This document shows, in pieces, positions 8,617 through 17,351 of a stretch of 54,558 nucleotides of DNA; position 1 is the first letter of the stretch, and every line of letters starts with the position of its first letter. The translations under genes and the position numbers were made by a program. Location: contig KB912190.1 in NCBI GenBank assembly GCA_000383735.1, positions 20,896-75,453 of the forward strand, in the 5' to 3' direction. Below the pieces are notes generated by a model, which saw only the letters and a list, made by a program, of their open reading frames with translations, searched no databases and had not been told where the DNA came from. Origin of the DNA: Verrucomicrobia bacterium SCGC AAA164-M04. GTDB lineage: Bacteria > Verrucomicrobiota > Verrucomicrobiae > Verrucomicrobiales > Akkermansiaceae.

Positions 8617-11004
8617 ATGCGTCGGCCGTTCGCTCTATTTCTCCTAACCTTCCTTCTCGCTGCGAGCCAGGATGACTTGCCTGCACCCCTTCTTTCACGG
8701 TCTCCTGATACTCTCACTGAGCCCGATGAGGATCCGATTTCGGACCTTCTTAATAATTCTTCTCAAGCCCCCTTTTCCGCCCTTCCCACAGGTGTCGAAA
8801 TGTATGGCAGAACGATTCGTCTCGATGGGTCGATCAACCAGGATAACCCAAGCGCCTCTGATACCATTGTGCGCTACATTGGAGACATCCAACTAAAGAC
8901 TGATACCGGACTCAAAGCCTATGCCGACCTAGCACTTATCAATTTTTCCGAGAAGACGGTTCAGCTTACTGGTAATGTCAGCCTTTACCAAGACGGGCTC
9001 ATGTATCGCGGTGAATCCTTCGTTTTTAATCTCGAGACAAAATCCTTCGAAACAAAGGATCTTCGGCTGGGCTTCTCTCCGATTATGCTGAAAGCTAAAA
9101 GCATACGCCAAATCATAAGTGATGATCGGAAGGTATTTGTAGCGGAAGACGCGGGCATCACGACGCACGATGCCGAAAACCCCGACTTCTGGCTACAGTC
9201 AAAACGCGCAACTATCTTTCCAGACGACAAGATCATCTTTAAGGACTTTAACCTCCGTATCGGAAATAGAAACCTTCTATGGCTCCCATACCTAGCCCAA
9301 CCATTTGATGCTAATCGAGGCTACCTCATTGCTCCTGGTGGTCAGACAAACCTGGGAGCCTTTGTTAAAAACCGTTACGGAATCATGCTCGGTGGCGAAC
9401 GTGATCCAGAAACAAGTGAGAAAAAAGGGGCCTGGCTTCTCTCGCAATGGCATGCCGATCTCTACTCTAATAAAGGACTTGGAATGGGGGTGGACTTCTT
9501 TGATACCCGCCTCGACTCAAAAGATGGTTATGGCTGGCTAAAGATTTACTACATTGATGATCTCAATCCGGAAGACGAACGTGCCGGAGTTGACCGAACT
9601 AACATTAAGCCAAATCGATTCCGCGCTGAATTCGTTCACCGGATTCCATTCCTCGAAACCCCGGTCTCAAAATACACTTTTGACGCCAATCTAACCCTGC
9701 TTAGCGACCAATACTATCTTGAGGATTTTGATCCCTCTCTTTTTCGTATCAATCGAGCACCGGACAACTTTCTTGGATTTACTAAGCGGTCCGCGAACAG
9801 CTTAACTCAGCTTGGCGCACGACTCAGGCTCAATGATTTTTATCAAAGCGATACCCGCCTCCCCGAGTTCACTCACGATTGGATCCGACAACCTTTCCTC
9901 GATACGCCGCTCCTTTACGAAAGCCAAACTTCACTTGGTGTCTACCAGGAGAGGCTTGCGAAATTCCAGAGGGATAGCCTCCAAAGCGAAGCTGACGCCC
10001 TCCTTCCCGGTGACCCTAGACTCAGCCAGATCAGCCGCCTTCTCGATGATCGTGGATTCGCTCGCTTCCATAGCTACCACGAGTTCTCACTCCCAACCAA
10101 AACTGGCCATTTCAACGTCGTTCCTCGCCTCGGTGCCGGCCATAGCAACTATCAAGCAGTTCAGGGACCGGATGACTCTATCGGCCGGACTCATATTTCC
10201 GCTAACATTGATGTTTCTACAAAGTTCAACAAACTCCTCCCCAATTTCAACAGTGACAAATGGGGAATCGATGGCGCCCGCCATATTATTGAACCCTATT
10301 CTTCCCTTAGCTGGCTCTCGACTAACGAGCTTGATTCATCCTTTGGCCGTATCGATCGCCTGACTCCCACCAGTCGCCCTAGACAGCGCCAAGTCGGCCG
10401 TTTCACTGCCGTTGACGACCTTCAGGACTGGAGCATCCTTCGACTCGGCATGAGGAATCGCCTCGTCACCCGGCGTGATAGTGGAATGCATGACTGGCTT
10501 ACGATGGACACTTATTTCGATGCTTTTATCGAAGATCCAGAACTCGACCGCGATTTCTCAAATCTCTACAACGACATCCGTTGGAATCCTGTTCCTTGGT
10601 TGGAGTTGGACCTTGAAACCCAGTTCCCAGTCTCTACGACCGACAACTTTACCGAAGTCGCCTCTTCCATGCGCTTCATGCCAGACGATGACTTTGAATT
10701 CAAAGTCGGCTATCGGCACTTGAACAATCACCCGGTTTTGCGTGATTCAGACCGAATCGTGTTAGAGACCTTTACACGTCTCAACGACTACTGGGGAATC
10801 GGAACCCACCATCGCCTTGAGCTCGTCGATAGCACCTTGGAGTTACAGCAATACAATATCCACTACGACTTTGATTCCTTCGTCGGCTCAGCCGGGTTTT
10901 TCATTCGAAACAACCGCAACCAAGATGAACACGGGATTATGTTCAACTTTGGCATTAAGGAAATCCCAAGCCTTTCCTTGCCAATCAAGATTGGAGCGCA
11001 ATGA
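8617..11004 (+). CDS. lptD: LPS-assembly protein LptD (OstA/Imp family)
   Basis: The 795-residue outer-membrane beta-barrel that inserts lipopolysaccharide into the outer leaflet, normally with LptE. A signal peptide (RRPFALFLLTFLLAA) is followed by an OstA/LptA-like beta-taco domain at ~60-200 (repeated short strands such as VQLTGNVSLYQDGLMYRGE). The family hallmark linking to the barrel is LPYLAQPFDANRGYLIAPGG. The rest is alternating aromatic/charged beta-barrel sequence. I find no cysteine in the whole protein, so the disulfides that control barrel plug assembly in E. coli LptD cannot form. The C-terminus ends PIKIGAQ rather than the usual terminal Phe/Trp. Length matches the family. The stop overlaps the following nitroreductase start (ATGA), which suggests co-translation. 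Confidence 0.88.
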   Translation: MRRPFALFLLTFLLAASQDDLPAPLLSRSPDTLTEPDEDPISDLLNNSSQAPFSALPTGVEMYGRTIRLDGSINQDNPSASDTIVRYIGDIQLKTDTGLKAYADLALINFSEKTVQLTGNVSLYQDGLMYRGESFVFNLETKSFETKDLRLGFSPIMLKAKSIRQIISDDRKVFVAEDAGITTHDAENPDFWLQSKRATIFPDDKIIFKDFNLRIGNRNLLWLPYLAQPFDANRGYLIAPGGQTNLGAFVKNRYGIMLGGERDPETSEKKGAWLLSQWHADLYSNKGLGMGVDFFDTRLDSKDGYGWLKIYYIDDLNPEDERAGVDRTNIKPNRFRAEFVHRIPFLETPVSKYTFDANLTLLSDQYYLEDFDPSLFRINRAPDNFLGFTKRSANSLTQLGARLRLNDFYQSDTRLPEFTHDWIRQPFLDTPLLYESQTSLGVYQERLAKFQRDSLQSEADALLPGDPRLSQISRLLDDRGFARFHSYHEFSLPTKTGHFNVVPRLGAGHSNYQAVQGPDDSIGRTHISANIDVSTKFNKLLPNFNSDKWGIDGARHIIEPYSSLSWLSTNELDSSFGRIDRLTPTSRPRQRQVGRFTAVDDLQDWSILRLGMRNRLVTRRDSGMHDWLTMDTYFDAFIEDPELDRDFSNLYNDIRWNPVPWLELDLETQFPVSTTDNFTEVASSMRFMPDDDFEFKVGYRHLNNHPVLRDSDRIVLETFTRLNDYWGIGTHHRLELVDSTLELQQYNIHYDFDSFVGSAGFFIRNNRNQDEHGIMFNFGIKEIPSLSLPIKIGAQ

Positions 11005-11660
11005 TTCTCCCCATGAGTAAAGTTTCACCTCAAGGCCTCCTCGAGCAACTTCATTGGCGCTACGCCACCAAAAAATTTGATATTTCAAAGATCATTCCCG
11101 ACGAAGTCTGGTCGGGAATCGCCAGCTCATTGGTTCTGACCCCTTCCTCTTTTGGTCTGCAGCCGTGGCACTTCGTAACCATTCGTGACCAGGAAATCAA
11201 AGAAGAGCTCCTCCCCCATTCCTGGGGACAAGCACAAGTTACTGATTGTTCTCACTTCGTCGTTCTTACTGCGAAGACCTCAATGACGGAGGCGGAAATC
11301 GACTCATTTCTTGCCCGCACGATCGAGATTCGCGGAGGCCAAATTGACCAACTCAATCCTTACCGTGACATGATGGTCGGCTTCACTAAAAACATGGACG
11401 ACACCGCGAAACTACAATGGGCCAAACTCCAGACCTATATTGCACTTGGTCAGCTCATGACAACTGCCGCCCTGCTCGGAATCGATGCCTGCCCGATGGA
11501 GGGAATTAACCCTATTGAATATGACCGGATTCTAGGACTTGAAGAAAAAGGCCTAACAACTTCAGTCGCCTGCGCCCTAGGCTATCGTTGCTCCGAGGAC
11601 AAGTATGCGGACGCGCCCAAAGTTCGTTTTGATGAGAGTGAAATTGTATCGCTAATATAA
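11001..11660 (+). CDS. nitroreductase-family NAD(P)H-dependent oxidoreductase
   Basis: A 219-residue FMN-dependent reductase of the nitroreductase superfamily. It shows the N-terminal RYATKKFD FMN-binding motif, the SSFGLQPWHFV segment that packs on the flavin, and the C-terminal region with MEGINP (usually MEGFDP) and an ACALGYR block in place of the common VALGYR. It probably acts in the cytoplasm as a dimer on quinones or nitro compounds; the natural substrate is unknown. ATG 11001 overlaps the lptD stop by 4 nt. A second in-frame ATG at 11013 (MSKVSPQGLL) is equally compatible with homologues. It converges head-on with the next gene with no base between the two stop codons. Confidence 0.9.
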   Translation: MILPMSKVSPQGLLEQLHWRYATKKFDISKIIPDEVWSGIASSLVLTPSSFGLQPWHFVTIRDQEIKEELLPHSWGQAQVTDCSHFVVLTAKTSMTEAEIDSFLARTIEIRGGQIDQLNPYRDMMVGFTKNMDDTAKLQWAKLQTYIALGQLMTTAALLGIDACPMEGINPIEYDRILGLEEKGLTTSVACALGYRCSEDKYADAPKVRFDESEIVSLI

Positions 11661-12143
11661 TTACGGCTGCCCTGACTGGGTATCTGCCCTCTGCTTGCTA
11701 ACTAGATCAAGATACTGTTGGAAGGAAGGAGACTTCTTTACAACATTTTCGGCGCCCCTCTCATGAAGGAGTTCCGCGATCTTCATTAAGTCCTCATTCT
11801 GCTTTCGCTTACCCACTAGCCCGATCTCAATCCAATTATTGCGCTTAACAAATCGGACTTTAATTGCCTCCTTGAGGTGTGAAACCGCTTCTTCGGACGA
11901 CACTCCAAGCTTTTCGGCATACTGGGTCTCATCAGCGATTTCCTGTAGTATCGCCTCATTACTCAGGACCTCCTGAAAAGCTGCCTCCCAATCCTCGCAT
12001 AATTCCGTCGGAAGTCCTTTAACAGGAATCGCGATCGCCTTAAAGGAATTGGCATTCATCTTCAACGTATAGTAGCCAAAGCCCACCCCTCCCACGAAAA
12101 GAAACCCGATGATCGCCGTGACCAGAAACGTCTTTTTGTTCAT
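11661..12143 (-). CDS. small single-pass membrane protein of unknown function
   Basis: A 160-residue protein I do not recognise. One membrane helix near the N-terminus (TFLVTAIIGFLFVGGVGFGYY) is followed by a ~130-residue soluble, charged helical domain, so the bulk probably faces the periplasm. The middle of the domain (AIKVRFVKRNNWIEIGLVGKRKQ followed by AELLHERG) faintly resembles the periplasmic strand-turn-helix of Wzz/chain-length-determinant proteins. That resemblance is by eye only and the protein is far too short for a full Wzz. Start codon ATG; no Shine-Dalgarno. It lies divergent from the M16 peptidase gene with 127 nt between them. Confidence 0.6.
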   Translation of the reverse strand: MNKKTFLVTAIIGFLFVGGVGFGYYTLKMNANSFKAIAIPVKGLPTELCEDWEAAFQEVLSNEAILQEIADETQYAEKLGVSSEEAVSHLKEAIKVRFVKRNNWIEIGLVGKRKQNEDLMKIAELLHERGAENVVKKSPSFQQYLDLVSKQRADTQSGQP

Positions 12144-12270
12144 ATGAGGGAGTTAGCATTTTCCATGGCTAGGGTCAGGAACTTTTACACAAAAATCCTA
12201 TTACCCTTCATTTGCCTCATTCTTGAATTCGATATTCGACGTTCGCTCTTCCTAACTCCATCTTCATGAC

Positions 12271-14787
12271 ATGGACTTTCCCGCCAGCACGGCAAACCTC
12301 GTCACCCTCGACCACGAATTCGATACGATCCTCGACCCAAACGCAGCGTCCCAAGTCATTTCCGCTCAAATCTGGGTTGAAACCGGCTCACAGCACGAAT
12401 CCGCCCTTGCAGGATCCGGCATCTCACACCTCCTCGAACACATGGTATTCAAAGGAACTGACCGCTTCTCTGGCGAAGCGCTATCACAGGAGGTTCAGGC
12501 CGCTGGAGGCCAGTGGAACGCCTACACCTCCTTCGATCGTACTGTTTACTATATCGATGGCCCCGCTAAGTCACTCGACCTCTTCCTTTCCGCGCTCATC
12601 GAAATGGTCTTCCGCCCGACTTTTCCCAAGGACGAATACGAAAAAGAAAAAGATGTCATTCGCCGCGAAATTGCGATGGGACTCGACGACCCCGACTCCG
12701 TCTCATCTCAACTCCTCTTCCGCACCTGCTACCAACGAGATAACCGACGCCATCCTGTGATCGGCCACCGTGACCTCTTCGACGCCATCACTTATGATGA
12801 GATGAAGACCTACCATGCTGCCAAATATCGCCCGCACAATTCCTTCCTCGTTCTTTCAGGCGACTTCGACCCTACCGAAGCCAAATCCATCATCAAACGC
12901 GAACTCGCCAAGGGCCTCCGTCCTCCTGCCTCCTTTCCCATCGTCGCTCCCGCTGAGCCCCGCCAAATGGGAGTTCGGCGCGCCTCCCGCTCGTTCGCCA
13001 TTCCAAACACCCATCTTGCTCTCACCTGGCAAATCCCTGGTCTCACCCACGAAGACGCCCCGGCGCTTGACCTCCTCTCTGTTGTCCTTGGAGGTGGTCG
13101 ATCTTCTCCCCTTTACCGGGTGATTCGTGAAGAAAAATCACTCGTCCACTCTATCGGATCCTACTCCTGGATGCCCGCCGATGGTCCCGGAATTTTCAGT
13201 GCTTATGCTGAAGTGGAACCCGAAAACACGAAAACCGTTGAAGAGGAAATCCTTTCACAAATCGAAAATCTCAGAAGCTCCGATCTCACTCGTCCCATCG
13301 CCAGGGCCTTCCGCCAAATCGCTTCCCAACAATTTAAGACCCTTACAACAGCTTCAGGGAGAGCTTCAGATCTTGCTTCAAACTGGCACAGCGCTCGCGA
13401 CCTGAATTATACCCGTTCTGCGATCCAAAAACTTTCCCAAGTGACCGAAGACCATCTTCGCACCGCCATCGAATCATACCTAACCGGGGATAATCTCACC
13501 GTCACTTCTTTGGTGCCCGAAAATCTCAGTAATCAACCCGTTTCTCGGACTGGGACTTCTGGCCCAGAAAAGATCAGCGAGCACGTTTTATCAAATGGGC
13601 TCCGTGTGATCCTGCAACGAGATCCGACTGTTCCTGCTGTTTATAGCCAGACTTCCTTACTCGCAGGGTCACTCTCGGAATCCCCCGAATCAGCAGGTTT
13701 GAATTCTCTTCTCTCCCAGCTCCTCACGAAAGGCACAAGGACGCGCGATGCCCAAGACATTGCCGAAACCCTTGAGGATCTTGGAGCAAGCATCGGAGCA
13801 GCAGCGGGTAATAACACCCTTATGCTTTCTTCGTATTGCTTGCGCGACGATCTTCCAATCGTAATTGACTTACTAGGTGAAATCATTCGTGAACCCAGCT
13901 TCCCAGACGAAGCCATTGAACGAGAAAAAGCGGCCCTAATCGCGGGTCTCGAAGAACAGCTTGAGGATCCTGCCAGCCGAGCTTTCCGAGAAATGCGCCA
14001 CCAACTTTGGAAGGGGCAAGGTTACGGTATCCCATCTTCTGGAACTGTCGATTCCCTTAAATCGCTCGACCATCTGACGATTAGTTCCCAACACTCAAAA
14101 TACTTCACGGCAACAAACATGGTCTGCGCGTTCTTCGGAGATCTAGAACCTCAAGCGACTTTGGAAGTACTCGAAAAATCGCTCGGAGCGCTACCTGTAG
14201 GCATTCCACCCTCTTTCGGTGATTCACTCACCGCACAAGCCGGAGAACACGCTCTCAAGCTGAACAAAGAACAAGCCGTTCTTGCTGTCGGGTTCCCCGG
14301 TCTTGCCCAAGATGATCCCCGCCGTTTCGCGCTCGAACTTATTGACGCCTACTGCTCTGACATGGCAGGTCCTCTCTTCACTCGCATTCGCGAGGAACTC
14401 GGACTCGCCTACTACGTCAGCACCTCACAATTCTTAGGTCTGAACACGGGCCTTTTCGCTTTCTACCTCGGCACTGCCCCCGAACAACTGGAATTAGCCC
14501 ATCGTGAGTTACAAGGCGAAATCACTAAGATCATCGAGCACGGAATCCCTGCCGACGCTCTCGAGAGAGTCAAAGCCAACGTCGAAGCTCGAGAGGCTCT
14601 TCGCAATCAAAGCCCATCAGCTCGAGCAAGGATGGCTGCACTCGATGTTCTTCTTGGCCACCCCGCCGACCATCACCTCTCTCAAAGCGAACGCCTCAAC
14701 CTTGTCACTGCAAAAGAGATTCATGAAATCGCAAAAGAGCTCTTTGTAGAAGATAAAGCCACCATTATCACTGTCTCTCCGAGTTGA
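12271..14787 (+). CDS. two-domain M16 zinc metallopeptidase (pitrilysin family)
   Basis: An 838-residue fusion of two M16 peptidase units. The first carries the inverted zinc motif HxxEH at His53, Glu56, His57 (HLLEH), with a downstream Glu133 in RREIAMG as third ligand. The second unit (from ~430) has SLLSQ at the equivalent place, so it is a catalytically dead partner, as in the alpha/beta subunits of mitochondrial processing peptidase or the C-terminal half of pitrilysin. It degrades or processes peptides inside a clamshell chamber. I see no signal peptide at the chosen start, so it may be cytoplasmic, although many homologues are exported. The frame is fixed by the motifs; a shadow ORF from 12266 is in another frame. 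No Shine-Dalgarno. Confidence 0.92.
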   Translation: MDFPASTANLVTLDHEFDTILDPNAASQVISAQIWVETGSQHESALAGSGISHLLEHMVFKGTDRFSGEALSQEVQAAGGQWNAYTSFDRTVYYIDGPAKSLDLFLSALIEMVFRPTFPKDEYEKEKDVIRREIAMGLDDPDSVSSQLLFRTCYQRDNRRHPVIGHRDLFDAITYDEMKTYHAAKYRPHNSFLVLSGDFDPTEAKSIIKRELAKGLRPPASFPIVAPAEPRQMGVRRASRSFAIPNTHLALTWQIPGLTHEDAPALDLLSVVLGGGRSSPLYRVIREEKSLVHSIGSYSWMPADGPGIFSAYAEVEPENTKTVEEEILSQIENLRSSDLTRPIARAFRQIASQQFKTLTTASGRASDLASNWHSARDLNYTRSAIQKLSQVTEDHLRTAIESYLTGDNLTVTSLVPENLSNQPVSRTGTSGPEKISEHVLSNGLRVILQRDPTVPAVYSQTSLLAGSLSESPESAGLNSLLSQLLTKGTRTRDAQDIAETLEDLGASIGAAAGNNTLMLSSYCLRDDLPIVIDLLGEIIREPSFPDEAIEREKAALIAGLEEQLEDPASRAFREMRHQLWKGQGYGIPSSGTVDSLKSLDHLTISSQHSKYFTATNMVCAFFGDLEPQATLEVLEKSLGALPVGIPPSFGDSLTAQAGEHALKLNKEQAVLAVGFPGLAQDDPRRFALELIDAYCSDMAGPLFTRIREELGLAYYVSTSQFLGLNTGLFAFYLGTAPEQLELAHRELQGEITKIIEHGIPADALERVKANVEAREALRNQSPSARARMAALDVLLGHPADHHLSQSERLNLVTAKEIHEIAKELFVEDKATIITVSPS

Positions 14788-14923
14788 AAATTTGGCCGAA
14801 GAGAAGAAGCTTTCGCGCTTTCTACCCCAAACACCCTAAGCGAGACCAAAATCATCCGCAATAAGTTCAACCCCAGATGAAAAGATACAGTCGCAAGGAC
14901 CGTTGAATAACAACTGGCTCCTG

Positions 14924-17290
14924 ATGATAATATTATCACGTCTCCCAACGATCCTATCGACCATCTCATTGATGGCCGGGATTCCCCTCGCAGAAGGAAA
15001 TACAGAGGAAATCACTGAGATCGAATTTCATAGAAAAATTGAGCCCCTCCTGCAGGACTATTGTTACGACTGCCACGGCGATGGCGCAAACAAGGGGGAC
15101 TTCGTCCTTGATGGTTTCAAAAGCACTGCTGAGCTCCTCCAAAATCAACACGTTTGGCTTCGAATTTGGGAGAATCTTCGCACCCAAATCATGCCGCCTG
15201 CAAAAAAGGAATTTCAGCCATCTGTTAGAGAACGGAAAGAAATGATCGCCTGGATTGAGCAAAGGATCTTTGCCCTCGACCCAAAAAATCCAGACCCAGG
15301 GCGCGTTACCATTCGCAGAATGAACCGGCAGGAATATCGGAACACGATCGCGGACGTGGTTGGTGTGAATTTTAATACGACTGATAATTTCCCACCCGAT
15401 GACACAGGCTTTGGTTTCGACACGATCGGTGACGTTCTCACGATTTCACCGCTACTGATGGAGAAGTATTTTAACGCCGCAGAGGAGATTGCAGAATCGG
15501 CCCTTCCAGTTGACGCTGGAAAACCAAAACCAATCATAATTGATGCCGGGAGCTTCCGTGACCGCGGGGGTAGCCAGACCGCTCGTTTCATGGAAGCGAA
15601 TGCCGCCCAAACCGTTACCGCAAAACAAATCATTGATACCAGTGCACAATATTCTCTTGAAGTTGCTTATACTGTCAAAAGCGAAGGAGGGCAGCCGAAA
15701 GGCCAATCTGCCAGATACCAGATTTTCATCGATGGACAAAAAGTGCAAGAGATCGACTTCAACTCTGACTCTTCACGCGGAAGTCGTTTCCTCCAGAATT
15801 TTGATCTCACAAAAGGCGATCATCATTTTGAGTTCGTCGTCATTCCTAAAGAAAATGGTGAGGGTAACGGCACCGCCGGAATCCAGATTGATCGCTTCCA
15901 GCTGAGACGCCTTGGCTCAGATGGAAATTGGAATCTTTATCCAGAAAGCTATCAACGAATCTTTGTCGATGGCCTACCTCCAGCTGGGGCAAAGGAGAAA
16001 TCTACCTACATGCGGAAGATCGTAGAAAGCTTTGCATTTCGAGCCTTCCGACGCCCGCCGCGCAAAAAGCTGATTGACCAAATTACAAGCCTCGCGATTT
16101 CGAAAAGCGAAAGAGGGAATTTTTCGGATGGCGTTCGTCTAGCAGTAACGGCCACCCTGAGCTCACCTAGTTTTCTTTTCCGCCGTGAAACCCAAGCTGA
16201 GCCAGACAATCCGGGCAAGGTTGTCTTGCTCGATGAATACGCCCTAGCTTCCCGTCTTTCCTACTTCCTCTGGAGCTCCGCTCCAGACAAGACCTTACTA
16301 GATCTCGCCGTAAAAAAGCAGCTACGAAGAAACCTTCGGGCACAGGTAGACCGCATGCTCACTGATAAGAAATCAGATCGTATGGTCAAAAATTTTATCG
16401 GCCAATGGCTTCAGACGCGTGACTTGCAGGGACTTAGTATTGATACCCGCCGAATCCTCCGGGAGCGAGATCGCCGAAAAGCCAATCGGATTTTCAACCA
16501 GGGAACGAGGCGAGATATGAAACAGGAGACGGAAGAGTTTTTCCGCTACGTCCTTTTGAAGAATCGACCTATCTTGGAGCTACTCAATGGAAATTATTCT
16601 TTCCTCAATGAAAACCTCGCTAATTTCTATGGAGTCCCCGATGTAAGGGGCAACGATTTTCGAAAAGTTGAATTTAACGAACATTTAAAGGGGCGAGGCG
16701 GCATCCTTGGCCAAGGAGCCTTTTTAATCGTGACATCACAGTCCACTCGCACCTCTCCAGTTAAGCGTGGGCTCTTCGTCCTTGATAACATCTTAGGCAC
16801 ACCCGCTCCTCCTGCTCCGCCTAATGTTCCTGATCTGGAAGAAGTTTCGGGGCATCAGGACGCACCGCTCACAATGCGTCAGATGATGGAAGTCCACCGC
16901 GAAAAGCCACTTTGTGCCTCGTGTCACGAACGGATGGACCCGATCGGACTCGCCCTTGAAAACTTTAATGCCCTCGGTCAGTGGCGAGATAAGGAAGACG
17001 GAAAGGAAATCGATAGCGCCGGCAAACTCGTCACCGGAGAAACGTTCTCCAATATTATGGAGCTCAAAACCATCCTTGCAGGTTCCCGAAAACAAGATTT
17101 CTACCGCTGTCTCACTGAAAAACTTCTAACCTATGCTCTTGGCCGGGGGGTTGAATACTACGATGCTCCTACCATTGATGCGATCATGGCGCGGCTCCTA
17201 AAGGATAGTGGCGGAATGAAGGATCTCATTTACGCTATCACTGAAAGTGTTCCATTTCAGAAACGGCGTGGAGACGGTAGCACTTTTTAA
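14924..17290 (+). CDS. PVC cytochrome c protein with DUF1587-DUF1595-DUF1592-DUF1588-DUF1585 (copy 1)
   Basis: A 788-residue secreted heme protein of the family abundant in Planctomycetes and Verrucomicrobia. Start ATG 14924 gives a clean signal peptide (MIILSRLPTILSTISLM); a TTG at 14903 would add seven residues. An N-terminal PVC cytochrome c domain has CYDCH (Cys47, Cys50, His51), followed by a DUF1587 block (RVTIRRMNRQEYRNTI). Residues ~180-330 look like a carbohydrate-binding-type beta-sandwich. DUF1595/DUF1592 follow (LSYFLWSSAPD), then DUF1588 with a second CxxCH (Cys664, Cys667, His668; LCASCHERMDPIG) and a DUF1585 tail. It probably binds two hemes and acts in an extracytoplasmic redox step on carbohydrate; the reaction is unknown. 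The DUF1552 gene starts 61 nt downstream and is likely its operon partner. Confidence 0.88.
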   Translation: MIILSRLPTILSTISLMAGIPLAEGNTEEITEIEFHRKIEPLLQDYCYDCHGDGANKGDFVLDGFKSTAELLQNQHVWLRIWENLRTQIMPPAKKEFQPSVRERKEMIAWIEQRIFALDPKNPDPGRVTIRRMNRQEYRNTIADVVGVNFNTTDNFPPDDTGFGFDTIGDVLTISPLLMEKYFNAAEEIAESALPVDAGKPKPIIIDAGSFRDRGGSQTARFMEANAAQTVTAKQIIDTSAQYSLEVAYTVKSEGGQPKGQSARYQIFIDGQKVQEIDFNSDSSRGSRFLQNFDLTKGDHHFEFVVIPKENGEGNGTAGIQIDRFQLRRLGSDGNWNLYPESYQRIFVDGLPPAGAKEKSTYMRKIVESFAFRAFRRPPRKKLIDQITSLAISKSERGNFSDGVRLAVTATLSSPSFLFRRETQAEPDNPGKVVLLDEYALASRLSYFLWSSAPDKTLLDLAVKKQLRRNLRAQVDRMLTDKKSDRMVKNFIGQWLQTRDLQGLSIDTRRILRERDRRKANRIFNQGTRRDMKQETEEFFRYVLLKNRPILELLNGNYSFLNENLANFYGVPDVRGNDFRKVEFNEHLKGRGGILGQGAFLIVTSQSTRTSPVKRGLFVLDNILGTPAPPAPPNVPDLEEVSGHQDAPLTMRQMMEVHREKPLCASCHERMDPIGLALENFNALGQWRDKEDGKEIDSAGKLVTGETFSNIMELKTILAGSRKQDFYRCLTEKLLTYALGRGVEYYDAPTIDAIMARLLKDSGGMKDLIYAITESVPFQKRRGDGSTF

Positions 17291-17351
17291 CTGGCCAACT
17301 CATAAAGTCCATTTAATCCTAATCTCCTATCTTTCCCAACCAACAAGTCCC

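Noticed and set aside
12266..12760. ORF in another frame at the start of the M16 gene (164 codons)
   Set aside because: The zinc motif HLLEH and the whole M16 family match lie in the frame from 12271; the other frame is Ser/Thr/Pro-rich noise.
13560..14787. Second half of the M16 protein as a separate active peptidase
   Set aside because: The zinc motif is replaced by SLLSQ, and the frame is continuous with the active first half.
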